A stretch of 27,540 nt of DNA from CAZJQD01 sp964548165 [NCBI: uncultured bacterium] (GTDB taxonomy: Bacteria; UBA8481). The notes under the pieces are model-generated. The model ran no database searches and was not told where the DNA came from. It worked only from the letters and a program-made list of their open reading frames with translations. The stretch covers positions 2,671 through 30,210 of the forward strand of contig CAZJQD010000042.1 in assembly GCA_964548165.1 (NCBI GenBank), written 5' to 3'. Of the stretch, positions 7,093 to 14,434 are shown in pieces; the first letter of the stretch is position 1, and each line of letters opens with the position of its first letter. Position numbers and translations under genes: made by a program.

Positions 7093-8268
7093 ATGAGGCG
7101 AGATCGGTCGAGTGCGACGAGAGTCGTCGGGTTGCTCCTGGCGGTGGTCCTGGTGTCCCCGCCGGCGGCGGCGCGCGTGGTCTTCACCGGGTACGGCGAC
7201 CTGCGCTTCACCCCGGGCACGCGTGCGGACATCCTGGGTGACCAGGGCGCGCTGACGAGTTTCGGCATCACGGATCGCAAGCTCGAATCCCGGCAATTCA
7301 CCGTCGACGCCATCGGTCTCTTCGCCTCGACGACCTTCGCCGATCAATTCGCGTTCAACGCGGACATCACCTTCCGCCAGCTCCGCTTCAACGCCACCGA
7401 CCTTCGCCTGCAGTACGCCTACCTGGAGTACAAGCCCCGCGAGCATCTCACCTTCCAGGGAGGCAAGATCATGCTCCCCTTCGGCCACTACAACGAGAAC
7501 CGCTTCTATGCCTTCCAGAGGGAAGAGCTCTCGGCGCCGACCTTTCAATCGTCGATCCTCGGCCTCCCGATCTCCGACCTCGGCGCGATCGCCCGGACCA
7601 CCTTCGACTGGGAGCCCTTCGACCTGAACCTCTCGCTCTACGCGGTCAATGGTTACAGCAACGTCTCCGGCAATCCCAACGCGCTCCGGGTTCCCGCCGG
7701 GCTCGGCCTGGCGATTGCCAATAGTCTCCTCGCCACGAACTCGAACGAGGAGATCTCATACGGCGGCCAGGTGGAACTAGCCGGCCTCCTGGGCCAGGAC
7801 CTGCGCCTCGGCGTGTCGGGCTACAGCGGGCCCTGGGACCCCAAGAGCCGGAACAACCTCAACATGGGGAACGTTCACCTGGTCTGGAAATGGAAGAGGC
7901 TCGAGCTGGGCGCCGAGGGACTCCTGATTGACGCCAACGGCGACCAGGGGTTTTCTGCCGTCGTCGGCAATACCGACTGGACGACGAGTGGATTCTTCGT
8001 GCGCGGCGTCTACCACCTGGCGGACCCGCGCGAGATGCCGCTTTACCTCCATGGCCGCTACGAGCAGTACCGCACCGAGGGCGACGGGGCCGGCGTCGCG
8101 AGGGAGTACCTGCGCGCGGTGACCGCCGGCCTGACGCTTCGCGTCAACGATCACCTGATGGTGAAGTCGGAGTTGGCCAGCCTCTATTACGAGCTTCCCT
8201 TGGTCGCCAGTGGCTTCATCGGCCTGGATGTCCGCACCGCGACCCTGGGCGCGGCCGTCAGCTTCTAG
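7093..8268 (+). CDS. Outer-membrane beta-barrel porin
   Basis: The 391-residue protein has a Sec signal peptide (basic RRDRSSATR, then a hydrophobic stretch ending AAARV, with a cut near residue 28). Many short amphipathic strands rich in aromatic residues follow: YAYLEYKP, HLTFQGGKIMLPFGHYNE, LNLSLYAVNGYSN, HLVWKWKRLELGAEG. It ends with ...LGAAVSF, where the terminal Phe is the classic signal for BAM-dependent insertion. The GGKIMLPFGHYNE pattern resembles phosphate-selective or putative porins of the OprO/OprP type, though I cannot fix the substrate. A clean AGGAG precedes the ATG. It is followed 10 bp later by a substrate-binding protein and then a sensor kinase and receiver, suggesting an uptake route and a sensor for the same compound. 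Confidence 0.87.
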   Translation: MRRDRSSATRVVGLLLAVVLVSPPAAARVVFTGYGDLRFTPGTRADILGDQGALTSFGITDRKLESRQFTVDAIGLFASTTFADQFAFNADITFRQLRFNATDLRLQYAYLEYKPREHLTFQGGKIMLPFGHYNENRFYAFQREELSAPTFQSSILGLPISDLGAIARTTFDWEPFDLNLSLYAVNGYSNVSGNPNALRVPAGLGLAIANSLLATNSNEEISYGGQVELAGLLGQDLRLGVSGYSGPWDPKSRNNLNMGNVHLVWKWKRLELGAEGLLIDANGDQGFSAVVGNTDWTTSGFFVRGVYHLADPREMPLYLHGRYEQYRTEGDGAGVAREYLRAVTAGLTLRVNDHLMVKSELASLYYELPLVASGFIGLDVRTATLGAAVSF

Positions 8269-8278
8269 GCCCCAGGTC

Positions 8279-9229
8279 GTGTTGGCGACGCCACGAGGCC
8301 CTTGCCGGCTTCGGGTCACCCCGCTCATCGCGGCCCAGCTCCTTTGCGCCCTGTTCCTCTGCGTCGTGTCGGTCTCCAGCATCCGGGCCGAGATCGCCGT
8401 CGTTGTCGACCAGGATCTCGCCGCGATCGAGACTCTTGTCGACGCCGTGCGCCGCGCCGCCGGATCGGAGCCCGTGAGGCTTCACGATCTGCGGCAGATG
8501 TCCCGCACCGACGCCATCCAGCGCGGACGCTTTCTCTCGCGGATCGCCGCCGCGGACCTTGTCGTCCCCCTGGGTGGAACGGCGTCCAGTCTTGTCGCCG
8601 ACGAGCTGGAGGATGCCCGCACGTTCTTCGTGGGAGGAAGCCTCTTGCCCGGCTCGTACTTGCGCCTGCCGAACATCGCCGGCATCCTGCCCTACAATCC
8701 GGATGAAGTGGCGCGGGTCATCGCGGGCATCCGGCCGGGCCTTCGTACCCTGGGGGTTGCCTCCACGCCCGGATATGAGCCCGTCGTCGCCGAGGTTCGA
8801 GAGGCCGCGGATCGAGCGGGACTACGCGTCGTGGAGACTTCGATCGGGACGCGCCGGGACGCGGGTCCCGCCATTCGCCGGTTGGCGTCGACGTGCGACG
8901 TCATCTGGCTCCTCGGCGATCCGATCGTCGGCTCCGGCGCCGGTCTCCAGCTCGTCATCCAGTCGGCGCTCTCGGCGCGCAAGCCCGTTGTCGGAACAAT
9001 ACGCCGGCAGGTGGAGGCCGGGGCTCTCTACTGCATGGAACCGGATCCGGAGACGCTTTCGAAACAGGCCGATCGTCTCCTGCGCGAGATCGTATCCAGC
9101 GGGTACCGACTTCCCGCGCGTCGGATCACGACCTGCTCCGACGGCGGAACGGTCGTCTACCACGGGCCCTTGGCGGAGCGGCTAGGCGTGCGCTTTCGCG
9201 CCGGAACGCGCCTGGAGAGGATCCGGTAG
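8279..9229 (+). CDS. ABC-type substrate-binding protein (TrpX/PF04392-like), no permease nearby
   Basis: The protein has about 316 residues and a signal peptide (LIAAQLLCALFLCVVSVSS, with a likely cut at IRA-EIAV). The mature part shows the two-lobed layout of the periplasmic binding family typified by TrpX: an N-terminal VVVDQDLAAIETLVDAVR lobe, a hinge at NIAGILPYNPDE, then GIRPGLRTLGVASTPGYEPVVAEV and a VIWLLGDPIV segment. GTG at 8279 is chosen because it lies 10 bp after the porin stop and begins just before the signal sequence. The longer reading overlaps the porin. No permease or ATPase gene is adjacent. With a CHASE8-like kinase directly downstream, it may serve as a ligand-binding partner of that sensor rather than in transport, which is inferred. 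Confidence 0.82.
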   Translation: MLATPRGPCRLRVTPLIAAQLLCALFLCVVSVSSIRAEIAVVVDQDLAAIETLVDAVRRAAGSEPVRLHDLRQMSRTDAIQRGRFLSRIAAADLVVPLGGTASSLVADELEDARTFFVGGSLLPGSYLRLPNIAGILPYNPDEVARVIAGIRPGLRTLGVASTPGYEPVVAEVREAADRAGLRVVETSIGTRRDAGPAIRRLASTCDVIWLLGDPIVGSGAGLQLVIQSALSARKPVVGTIRRQVEAGALYCMEPDPETLSKQADRLLREIVSSGYRLPARRITTCSDGGTVVYHGPLAERLGVRFRAGTRLERIR

Positions 9230-9234
9230 CGGCC

Positions 9235-10563
9235 ATGTTTGTCTCCTCGACGAGTCCAGCCGGGGAATCAGCGCCAGCGGATGCCGGGATCAAGTGGGTC
9301 CGCTTCGCGCAGCGGATCCTGGCCGTCCTGGTTGTCGCCGTCATGCTCCTGGGCGTGGTTCTGACCTACCTGGCCACGGCCCAGGCTCGTGATCTCCTGG
9401 AGGATTCGCTCGCGAAGCGGGGCCGGAGCACCGGTCGCGCGGCGGCGCGGGCCGCCTTCGTTCCCCTGATGCTGGAGGATTCCGAGGCGCTCGCGGTTGT
9501 GGTCGGCGACCTCTTCGCTTCGGAGGATCTCGTCTTCCTCCGGATCGAGGACGTCGATCGACGCCTGATGGCCGAGCGGGTCCGGAGGGGGAAGCCTGTT
9601 CCTGTCCTTGAGATGACCTTCCCCGTGGTGCCCATCAACGAGACTACGGCACCGCCTGAAGAGGATCCGACTCCTATAGGCCACGTCCGGATCGGAATTG
9701 ATCGAGGCGAGGTCGATGCGCAGATCGCGCGCACGATCACGCGTAACCTCGCGGTCGGAGCCTTCCTGATGGCGCTCGCGATCGTTCCGGCGTTCTTCAT
9801 CATCCGCGGCATGACCGCGCGCATGGAGGCCATGGTCGGCGAGGTTCGGTTGACCGAGGCATTGCGGCGATCCAACGAGGATCTCGAGAGCTTCGCGTAC
9901 GTGGCCTCGCACGACCTTCAGGAACCCCTGCGCATGGTCTCGGCCTATACCACGCTCCTGGGGGAAACCTATCGCGGCAAGCTCGACGCGACGGCGGATG
10001 AGTACATCGCGTTCGCCGTCGACGGAGCGACCCGCATGCAGCAGCTCATCAAGGATCTGCTCGCCTATTCGCGCGTGCGCACCCAGGTTCGCCCGTTTGA
10101 ACCGGTCGATTTGGCCGTCGTGGCAGCTGAGTCCCTCAAGGATCTCAAGGCCGCCATCGAGGAGTCTTCGGCCGAGCTCGACGTCGGGCCCTTGCCCCTC
10201 GTGCTGGGGGATCGCGTCCAGCTCCGACAGCTTTTTCAGAACCTCCTCGGCAACGCCCTGAAATACAAGGGGGCGGAGTGCCCTCGCGTGATGATCCGTG
10301 CCGTGCGGGACGGCAACCTGTGGGCCATCACCGTGGCCGACAATGGGATCGGCATTGATCCCCGGCACGCGGACCGCATCTTCCTGCCCTTCCAGCGCCT
10401 GCATACGCGGCGCGAGTATCCGGGGACCGGCATGGGCTTGGCCATCGTGCGACAGATCGTCGAGCGGCATGGTGGCCGTATCCGGGTGGAGTCGGATGGT
10501 CGGAGCGGCGCCGCGTTTCACTTCACGTTGCAGGCGCCGGGCGAGGAAGGAGCGAAGACATGA
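9235..10563 (+). CDS. Membrane histidine kinase with CHASE8-like periplasmic domain
   Basis: The 442-residue kinase has TM1 at about 28-48 and a periplasmic region at about 50-170. That region, with ARAAFVPLMLEDSEALAVVVGD and FLRIEDVDRRL segments, resembles a CHASE8-type sensor. TM2 follows at about 172-192, then a short linker without an obvious full HAMP. HisKA carries His226 in YVASHDLQEPLRMVSAY. The HATPase has NLLGNALKYK, the G1 box VADNGIGID and the G2 box GTGMGLAIVRQIVERHGG, all intact. The SHDLQEP box and the tight pairing with the next gene (ATGA overlap) match the bacteriophytochrome/Rcp1 style of kinase-receiver pairs. The adjacent substrate-binding protein (5 bp upstream) is the best candidate for its ligand supplier. 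Confidence 0.92.
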   Translation: MFVSSTSPAGESAPADAGIKWVRFAQRILAVLVVAVMLLGVVLTYLATAQARDLLEDSLAKRGRSTGRAAARAAFVPLMLEDSEALAVVVGDLFASEDLVFLRIEDVDRRLMAERVRRGKPVPVLEMTFPVVPINETTAPPEEDPTPIGHVRIGIDRGEVDAQIARTITRNLAVGAFLMALAIVPAFFIIRGMTARMEAMVGEVRLTEALRRSNEDLESFAYVASHDLQEPLRMVSAYTTLLGETYRGKLDATADEYIAFAVDGATRMQQLIKDLLAYSRVRTQVRPFEPVDLAVVAAESLKDLKAAIEESSAELDVGPLPLVLGDRVQLRQLFQNLLGNALKYKGAECPRVMIRAVRDGNLWAITVADNGIGIDPRHADRIFLPFQRLHTRREYPGTGMGLAIVRQIVERHGGRIRVESDGRSGAAFHFTLQAPGEEGAKT

Positions 10564-11006
10564 TGAGTCCGCAGGCGGAGCCCGTGGAGATTCTCCTCGT
10601 GGAGGATAATCCCGGTGACATTCGGCTGACCCAGCTGGCGCTGTCGTCCGCGAAGGTGCTCAATACCATGACCGTCATCGAGGACGGGGAATCGGCGATC
10701 GAGTATCTCGAGCGCCGGGGGCGCTACACCGCCGCCCGTAGACCCGATCTCATCCTGCTCGATCTCAATCTTCCCCGCATGAGCGGGCGGGAGGTGCTGG
10801 CACGGATCAAGTCTCACGAGGTTCTCAAGACGATCCCCGTCGTGATCCTGACGACCAGCGAGAACGAGACCGACATCCTGGATAGCTACAGGCACTACGC
10901 CAACTGCTACGTCACCAAGCCGATCGATTTCGCGCAGTTCGGCAAGGTGGTCCGGACGATCGAGGATTTCTGGCTCGAGATCGTCCGGCTCCCTCGGAGG
11001 GCGTAG
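10560..11006 (+). CDS. Rcp1-like single-domain response regulator
   Basis: The 148-residue receiver of Rcp1 type opens with ILLVEDNPGDIRLTQLAL. It has the long beta-2/alpha-2 loop ending AARRPDLILLDLNLPRMSGREVL that carries the phosphoacceptor Asp. VVILTTSENETDIL carries the switch Thr, CYVTKPIDFAQF the Lys, and the aromatic DFWLEIVRLP ending is typical of the subgroup. There is no output domain. The start overlaps the stop of the CHASE8 kinase (ATGA), making it the likely cognate receiver. A second in-frame ATG lies one codon later. It ends a plus-strand unit (7093 to 11006) and converges on the AsmA-like gene with only 15 bp between the stops. Confidence 0.93.
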   Translation: MMSPQAEPVEILLVEDNPGDIRLTQLALSSAKVLNTMTVIEDGESAIEYLERRGRYTAARRPDLILLDLNLPRMSGREVLARIKSHEVLKTIPVVILTTSENETDILDSYRHYANCYVTKPIDFAQFGKVVRTIEDFWLEIVRLPRRA

Positions 11007-11021
11007 TCCCCGGCGGGGGTG

Positions 11022-12326
11022 CTACTCCTCGGAGGAGAAGATCCGCCCCAGGCCGCGGACGGGTGCCGAGACGACGCCGAATCCTCGGCGCAGGATCATG
11101 CCCATGCCGCGCATGACCACGACGGCCGTGGACGGCGGGATCGGTTCGAAGTGCGGCGACTCCGGAGATCCCGAGACCGCGAACGCCACCCGGATCCTGC
11201 CGCCCTCCCGGTCCAGGAGCGGCGTCTTGTCCCTGAGATCGGGAATCTGGGCGGCCAGTTCCTCCGTGAAGAGCGCGATCATATGGCCCGAGATCCGGCG
11301 GTCGGTGAGCGTTCCCCGGAAGCGGATCCCCAGTCCTTCGCCCTCGAAGACGAGGGAGGCAATGTCGTAGCGGCCCGGCGTGTAGGTTGCGGCCAGCTTG
11401 ACCAGGCTGTACCGGGGATTTCGAAACCGCGCGAGGCCCGGGCGGGCGGCCAGGGCTCGAAACGCCTTCACACCCGAGATCCGGCCGTCGCGGCTCTGCA
11501 CCGTGAAGCGCCCGCGGGACGTGGCCCACGCGGCGTCGAGATCGATTGCTCCGGTGATGCGTGTTCCGTTCAGGAGGGGATCGAGGGACGGACCTGGCAG
11601 GGTCCCCTTGACCGCCAGGCTGAGATCGTGGGAATCGGACGCGATCTCGCCGGCAAGGCCGGGCGCGCCTTCGTCGTAAGGACGGAAGGCAATCCGGATC
11701 CCCGACGATTCATGGGTGATGGTCCAGGACTCCGTGAATGAGCCGAGGACGAGCCGTCCCTGGGATCCGTCCCACGAGGCGGATACCGGCAGGGGAGTCG
11801 TGTCGCCCCAAAAGGCCGTGAGCGTGCCGCGGCGCGCGCGAGGCTCCACGATCCCAGAGCCTCCCGAGAGTTCGACCGAAGCCTCCATCGGCAGATCGGT
11901 GAAGTGGACGGAGGCGTTTGTGACGACGATGCGCTCGGGGCGATCGGACGTCTCCAGCTCGGGCCAGGGGAATCGGAGCATTCCCGCGGTGTCACGAAAG
12001 GCACGGATCTCGGGGCCGTCGACCGCAAAGTGCGCGGCCTCCCAGGGAAGTAGGTCCAGCACGCGGATCGTCGACGCCCGGAGTCGGGGCCCCAGGACGC
12101 TCGTCGTGTCGTCGGATCCGATCCGGACATTCCTGAGAACGACTCCACGGAATGCCGACCAATGAATGCTCTCGCAGGAGACGGGATGTCCCAGCCTCGA
12201 GGAGGCCTCGGCCAGCGCGCGCCTCTGAAAGGCGCCGGGAAGGGGCCAGTCGATCACGCCCGCGATCACGGCGATGACGACGGCAGCGAGGATGAGCACG
12301 AGAAATGGGAGAGGTCTGCGACGCAT
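11022..12326 (-). CDS. AsmA-like membrane-anchored protein
   Basis: The 434-residue protein has one N-terminal membrane helix (about 7-25: FLVLILAAVVIAVIAGV) and a long, beta-rich, repetitive remainder. The pattern after the helix fits the AsmA/YhdP/TamB group of inner-membrane-anchored periplasmic proteins. Typical segments are the LGHPVSCESIHWSAFRGVVLRNVRI stretch, DGPEIRAFRDTAGMLRFPWPE, repeated 'F-x-G-E-x' elements, and a C-terminal G-R-I-R-V-A-F-x-V-S-G-S-P-E-S-P-H-F motif. Members act in lipid transfer to, or assembly of, the outer membrane. A specific role here is not established. An extended -10 element lies 16 bp upstream. It is flanked by the intergenic repeat element at 12407-12576 and convergent to the preceding receiver gene. 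Confidence 0.78.
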   Translation of the reverse strand: MRRRPLPFLVLILAAVVIAVIAGVIDWPLPGAFQRRALAEASSRLGHPVSCESIHWSAFRGVVLRNVRIGSDDTTSVLGPRLRASTIRVLDLLPWEAAHFAVDGPEIRAFRDTAGMLRFPWPELETSDRPERIVVTNASVHFTDLPMEASVELSGGSGIVEPRARRGTLTAFWGDTTPLPVSASWDGSQGRLVLGSFTESWTITHESSGIRIAFRPYDEGAPGLAGEIASDSHDLSLAVKGTLPGPSLDPLLNGTRITGAIDLDAAWATSRGRFTVQSRDGRISGVKAFRALAARPGLARFRNPRYSLVKLAATYTPGRYDIASLVFEGEGLGIRFRGTLTDRRISGHMIALFTEELAAQIPDLRDKTPLLDREGGRIRVAFAVSGSPESPHFEPIPPSTAVVVMRGMGMILRRGFGVVSAPVRGLGRIFSSEE

Positions 12327-12341
12327 CGCGATTCACCGAGG

Positions 12342-12350
12342 ATTCTATCA
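12342..12350 (-). promoter_or_regulatory. Candidate extended -10 promoter of the AsmA-like gene
   Basis: On the minus strand TGATAGAAT reads as an extended -10 element (TGn followed by TAGAAT, five of six consensus bases). It lies about 16 bp before the ATG at 12326. No good -35 is visible, as is common for extended -10 promoters. The leader would be under 15 nt. Confidence 0.35.
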
Positions 12351-12406
12351 GGATTACCCGCGCCGATGCGCCAGGAGACTAGCCCAGTCTATGCGCAAGT
12401 ATTGAA

Positions 12407-12576
12407 CACGAAGACCACGGGGATCACGGAGAAGACCAAGGCAAGGCACGGATTCATGATATTGGCGCTACAGAACCATTGCTTCATCACAGACAAATCA
12501 AGGTAATGAAGTCGATATCGTTCTTCGTCTGGATTCTTCTCTTCCGCCTTACACCGTGGTCCCCGTGGTCTCCGTG
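12407..12576. repeat. Intergenic element of inverted, 9-bp-periodic repeats
   Basis: On the plus strand three tandem 9-mers occur: CACGAAGAC (12407-12415), CACGGGGAT (12416-12424) and CACGGAGAA (12425-12433). On the minus strand the same unit recurs: CACGGAGAC (12568-12576) and CACGGGGAC (12559-12567), with a weaker CACGGTGTA (12550-12558). The two arms face each other across about 115 bp of less GC-rich, non-coding sequence. The unit consensus is CACGGRGAY. The element fills most of the 274-bp gap between the AsmA-like gene and the MBL-fold gene (12327-12600), where no gene is visible. It could be a mobile or structural repeat family, or an array of protein-binding sites. Confidence 0.6.
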
Positions 12577-12600
12577 GTGTCAATTCATGAACCGATCAGG

Positions 12601-13485
12601 CTAGAACACGACGTCGTCGTCCTCGGCGGCGGCGAAGACTTCCAGGCCGGCGGGCGCCCCACTGGCCAAAAGGCGCGCGTCCTGGACCATGTGATCGATG
12701 GCGACATCGTCGTGCATGGGATCGTGGTGGAAGAGCGCCAGGCGTTTCGCGTTGGCTTCGAGGGCGAGGCCGACGGCGTCAGCGGATGAGGTATGCCCCC
12801 AGCCGTGCTTCTTCTCGTATTCCCCCGGTGTGTACTGGGCGTCGGCGATGTAGAGATCGGCGCCCCGGGCCAGCCGGACGATCTCCTGGTCGCGATTCCT
12901 TCCGTACGTTTCGCCGACCCTGGCCGTGGAGCGGTGATCGGCGAGGACGCGCCGAAAAGGCTCGGTATCGGTGGCATAGGTCACCACCTTGCTCCCGCTC
13001 TCCAGGCGATAGCCGAGCGTGATCCCCGGGTGATTCATGTAGGTCCAGGAGATCGTGAACGTTCCGATCGCGAAGGGTTCGGAGGGCACCTCGTGAAAGA
13101 CAAGCTGTGCGGCCAGCTCCCCCATCGCGACCGGGAAATACTCCGTCTCCATCTGCCACGAGAGAACCTGCTTCAACGGCTTCTCGGATGGGGGCATGCC
13201 GTAGATGTGAATGATGGTTCGGGGCTGAAAGGCTGGGACGAAGAATGGAAATCCCTGGATGTGATCCCAATGCGTGTGCGTGAGGAGCAGGTGCAGCTCG
13301 AGCGGATCGCCGGCCGCCTCGGCCTGGAGGCGAGCGCCCAGGCGCCGAATGCCCGTGCCGGCGTCGAGGATGAGCGACGTCCTACCGTCCGTGACGGTGA
13401 CGCAGGGCGTGTTGCCCCCGTAGTGGGCGGTCTCGGGGCCGGGTGTGGCCACCGAGCCCCGGCAGCCCCAGAAATGCACTCTCAC
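12601..13485 (-). CDS. MBL-fold metallo-hydrolase
   Basis: This is a roughly 294-residue metallo-beta-lactamase-fold hydrolase. It opens with VRVHFWGCRGSVATPGPE, typical of PhnP/RNase Z-like members. The metal-binding HxHxDH motif is present as LTHTHWDHIQGFPFF, and further likely ligands are in YMNHPG, ATDTEP, GWGHTSSADA and LFHHDPMHDD. The substrate is not known, and phosphodiesters or cyclic nucleotides are plausible for this subgroup. GTG at 13485 is chosen because it overlaps the stop of the receiver gene (GTGA), has GAGG just upstream and places the family motif at the N-terminus. ATG at 13503 would add six residues. It ends the minus-strand signalling cluster. Confidence 0.88.
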   Translation of the reverse strand: MRVHFWGCRGSVATPGPETAHYGGNTPCVTVTDGRTSLILDAGTGIRRLGARLQAEAAGDPLELHLLLTHTHWDHIQGFPFFVPAFQPRTIIHIYGMPPSEKPLKQVLSWQMETEYFPVAMGELAAQLVFHEVPSEPFAIGTFTISWTYMNHPGITLGYRLESGSKVVTYATDTEPFRRVLADHRSTARVGETYGRNRDQEIVRLARGADLYIADAQYTPGEYEKKHGWGHTSSADAVGLALEANAKRLALFHHDPMHDDVAIDHMVQDARLLASGAPAGLEVFAAAEDDDVVF

Positions 13486-13853
13486 AGGGACCTCGCGCAG
13501 CATTTTTCGATGGCATTCGAGAGTTCCTCGAGGTTGAACGGTTTCTCGATGAAGACGTCCGCCCCGAGCGCCAGGGCCTTCTTGATGTCGGCAGGGTAGA
13601 CCTTTGCCGAGAGAACGATGATCGGCACTGCCGCAGTACCCGGGAAGGCTCGGAGCCGACGGATGACCTCATATCCGTGGCATCTCGGCAACAGGAGATC
13701 GGTAATGACGAGCGAGGGGGGGGAGGCCTCGGCCCTGGCAATCCCGTCCTCACCGTCCCGGGCGTGCTCAATGACGTGTTGCGAATCGGCGTACAGCTCC
13801 TGGATCAGGGAGCGAATGACATCCTCGTCATCGATGATCAGAATCCGTTTCAC
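13482..13853 (-). CDS. Single-domain response regulator (receiver only)
   Basis: The 123-residue CheY-like receiver has ILIIDDEDVIRSL, phosphoacceptor Asp in LVITDLLLPRCHGYEVI, the switch Ser in IIVLSAKVY and Lys in VFIEKPFNLEEL. There is no output domain. The start is GTG with AGGAGG in good position. That ribosome-binding site is part of an 8-bp perfect inverted repeat (13860-13909) that could hide it in the mRNA. The gene overlaps the MBL-fold gene by GTGA, so the two are probably made together. It lies 155 bp downstream of the lipoprotein gene and may be read from the same transcript as the kinases at 14431-17369. Confidence 0.93.
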   Translation of the reverse strand: MKRILIIDDEDVIRSLIQELYADSQHVIEHARDGEDGIARAEASPPSLVITDLLLPRCHGYEVIRRLRAFPGTAAVPIIVLSAKVYPADIKKALALGADVFIEKPFNLEELSNAIEKCCARSL

Positions 13854-13859
13854 CGCTGG

Positions 13860-13909
13860 CCTCCTGTCCAGACGCCGAACGTGGCGCCCTACCGACCCAC
13901 AACAGGAGG
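13860..13909 (-). promoter_or_regulatory. Inverted repeat able to sequester the ribosome-binding site of the receiver gene
   Basis: On the minus-strand transcript CCTCCTGT (13909 to 13902) is perfectly complementary to ACAGGAGG (13867 to 13860), 34 nt apart. The second arm contains the AGGAGG ribosome-binding site of the GTG-started receiver gene at 13853. Pairing would block translation initiation. No riboswitch aptamer was recognised. The rest of the gap (13910-14008) shows only a weak plus-strand mini-ORF. Confidence 0.4.
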
Positions 13910-14008
13910 AGATGCATATCGCGTGCCTGACGCGAAGACTTGGAGAATCAGGAGGTGGATTTCGAGACGTGGCGATTCTGTGCGGGAGCTAGAACCGAAT
14001 CTGTGCGC

Positions 14009-14434
14009 TCAGCGCTGGGGCGTCGACCCCCGGGAGACATCCTCGAAGGCCGAGATGATGCTCTCGGCCTCCCGGGCCGCTTCCTGCGCGGAGACCAGGT
14101 TGGCGAGCGCGGCCTTCCAGAGGCGTGTCTCGCGCGCGACCTCGGAGCCGGCGGTCTGCTCATTCACGCGCCGGAAGCAGGCCAGGGCGCGCGCATAGGA
14201 ACGGCGCGAGTTTGCGGGATCGATCCAGAGTCGGGCGGCCCGATACCAGTAGGTGGAGCTGGAAGCGCCGGTGGTGGAGCGTGCCGCCGCCTCATACTGG
14301 CGGGCGGCCTGGTCGAGCTTGCCCTCGCGTTCGGAGACGCGAGCGTTCTGTGCCGAGGCACTGCATGCGGCCAGGACAAGGACCATCAAGCCGGCGAGCA
14401 GGGCACCGAGGGATGATTTCTTCATGCGGATCAT
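14009..14434 (-). CDS. Small lipoprotein next to a sensor kinase (QseG-like position)
   Basis: The 141-residue lipoprotein has a basic start (MIRMKKSS), a hydrophobic stretch and the lipobox LAAC at about residue 23, followed by Ser. The mature region is helical and Ala/Arg-rich, with a repeat-like pattern (KLDQAARQYEAAARS, then YWYRAARLWIDPANSRRSYARALACFRRV) that suggests a TPR/Sel1-like helical fold. Its ATG overlaps the stop of the upstream HAMP kinase (ATGA), with GAGGAG upstream. In QseE-QseG-QseF (GlrK-QseG-GlrR) systems a lipoprotein gene sits in just this place and its product interacts with the kinase. The functional parallel is from gene order, since sequence similarity to QseG cannot be judged here. 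Confidence 0.83.
   Translation of the reverse strand: MIRMKKSSLGALLAGLMVLVLAACSASAQNARVSEREGKLDQAARQYEAAARSTTGASSSTYWYRAARLWIDPANSRRSYARALACFRRVNEQTAGSEVARETRLWKAALANLVSAQEAAREAESIISAFEDVSRGSTPQR

Noticed and set aside
12389-12583. 64-codon minus-strand frame across the 9-bp repeat element
   Set aside because: Its reading is created by the repeat units and the gap. No ribosome-binding site or domain is visible.
13912-13992. 26-codon plus-strand frame with AACAGGAGGAG upstream
   Set aside because: The apparent ribosome-binding site is explained by the inverted repeat serving the minus-strand receiver gene. The peptide shows no motif and no plus-strand promoter was seen.
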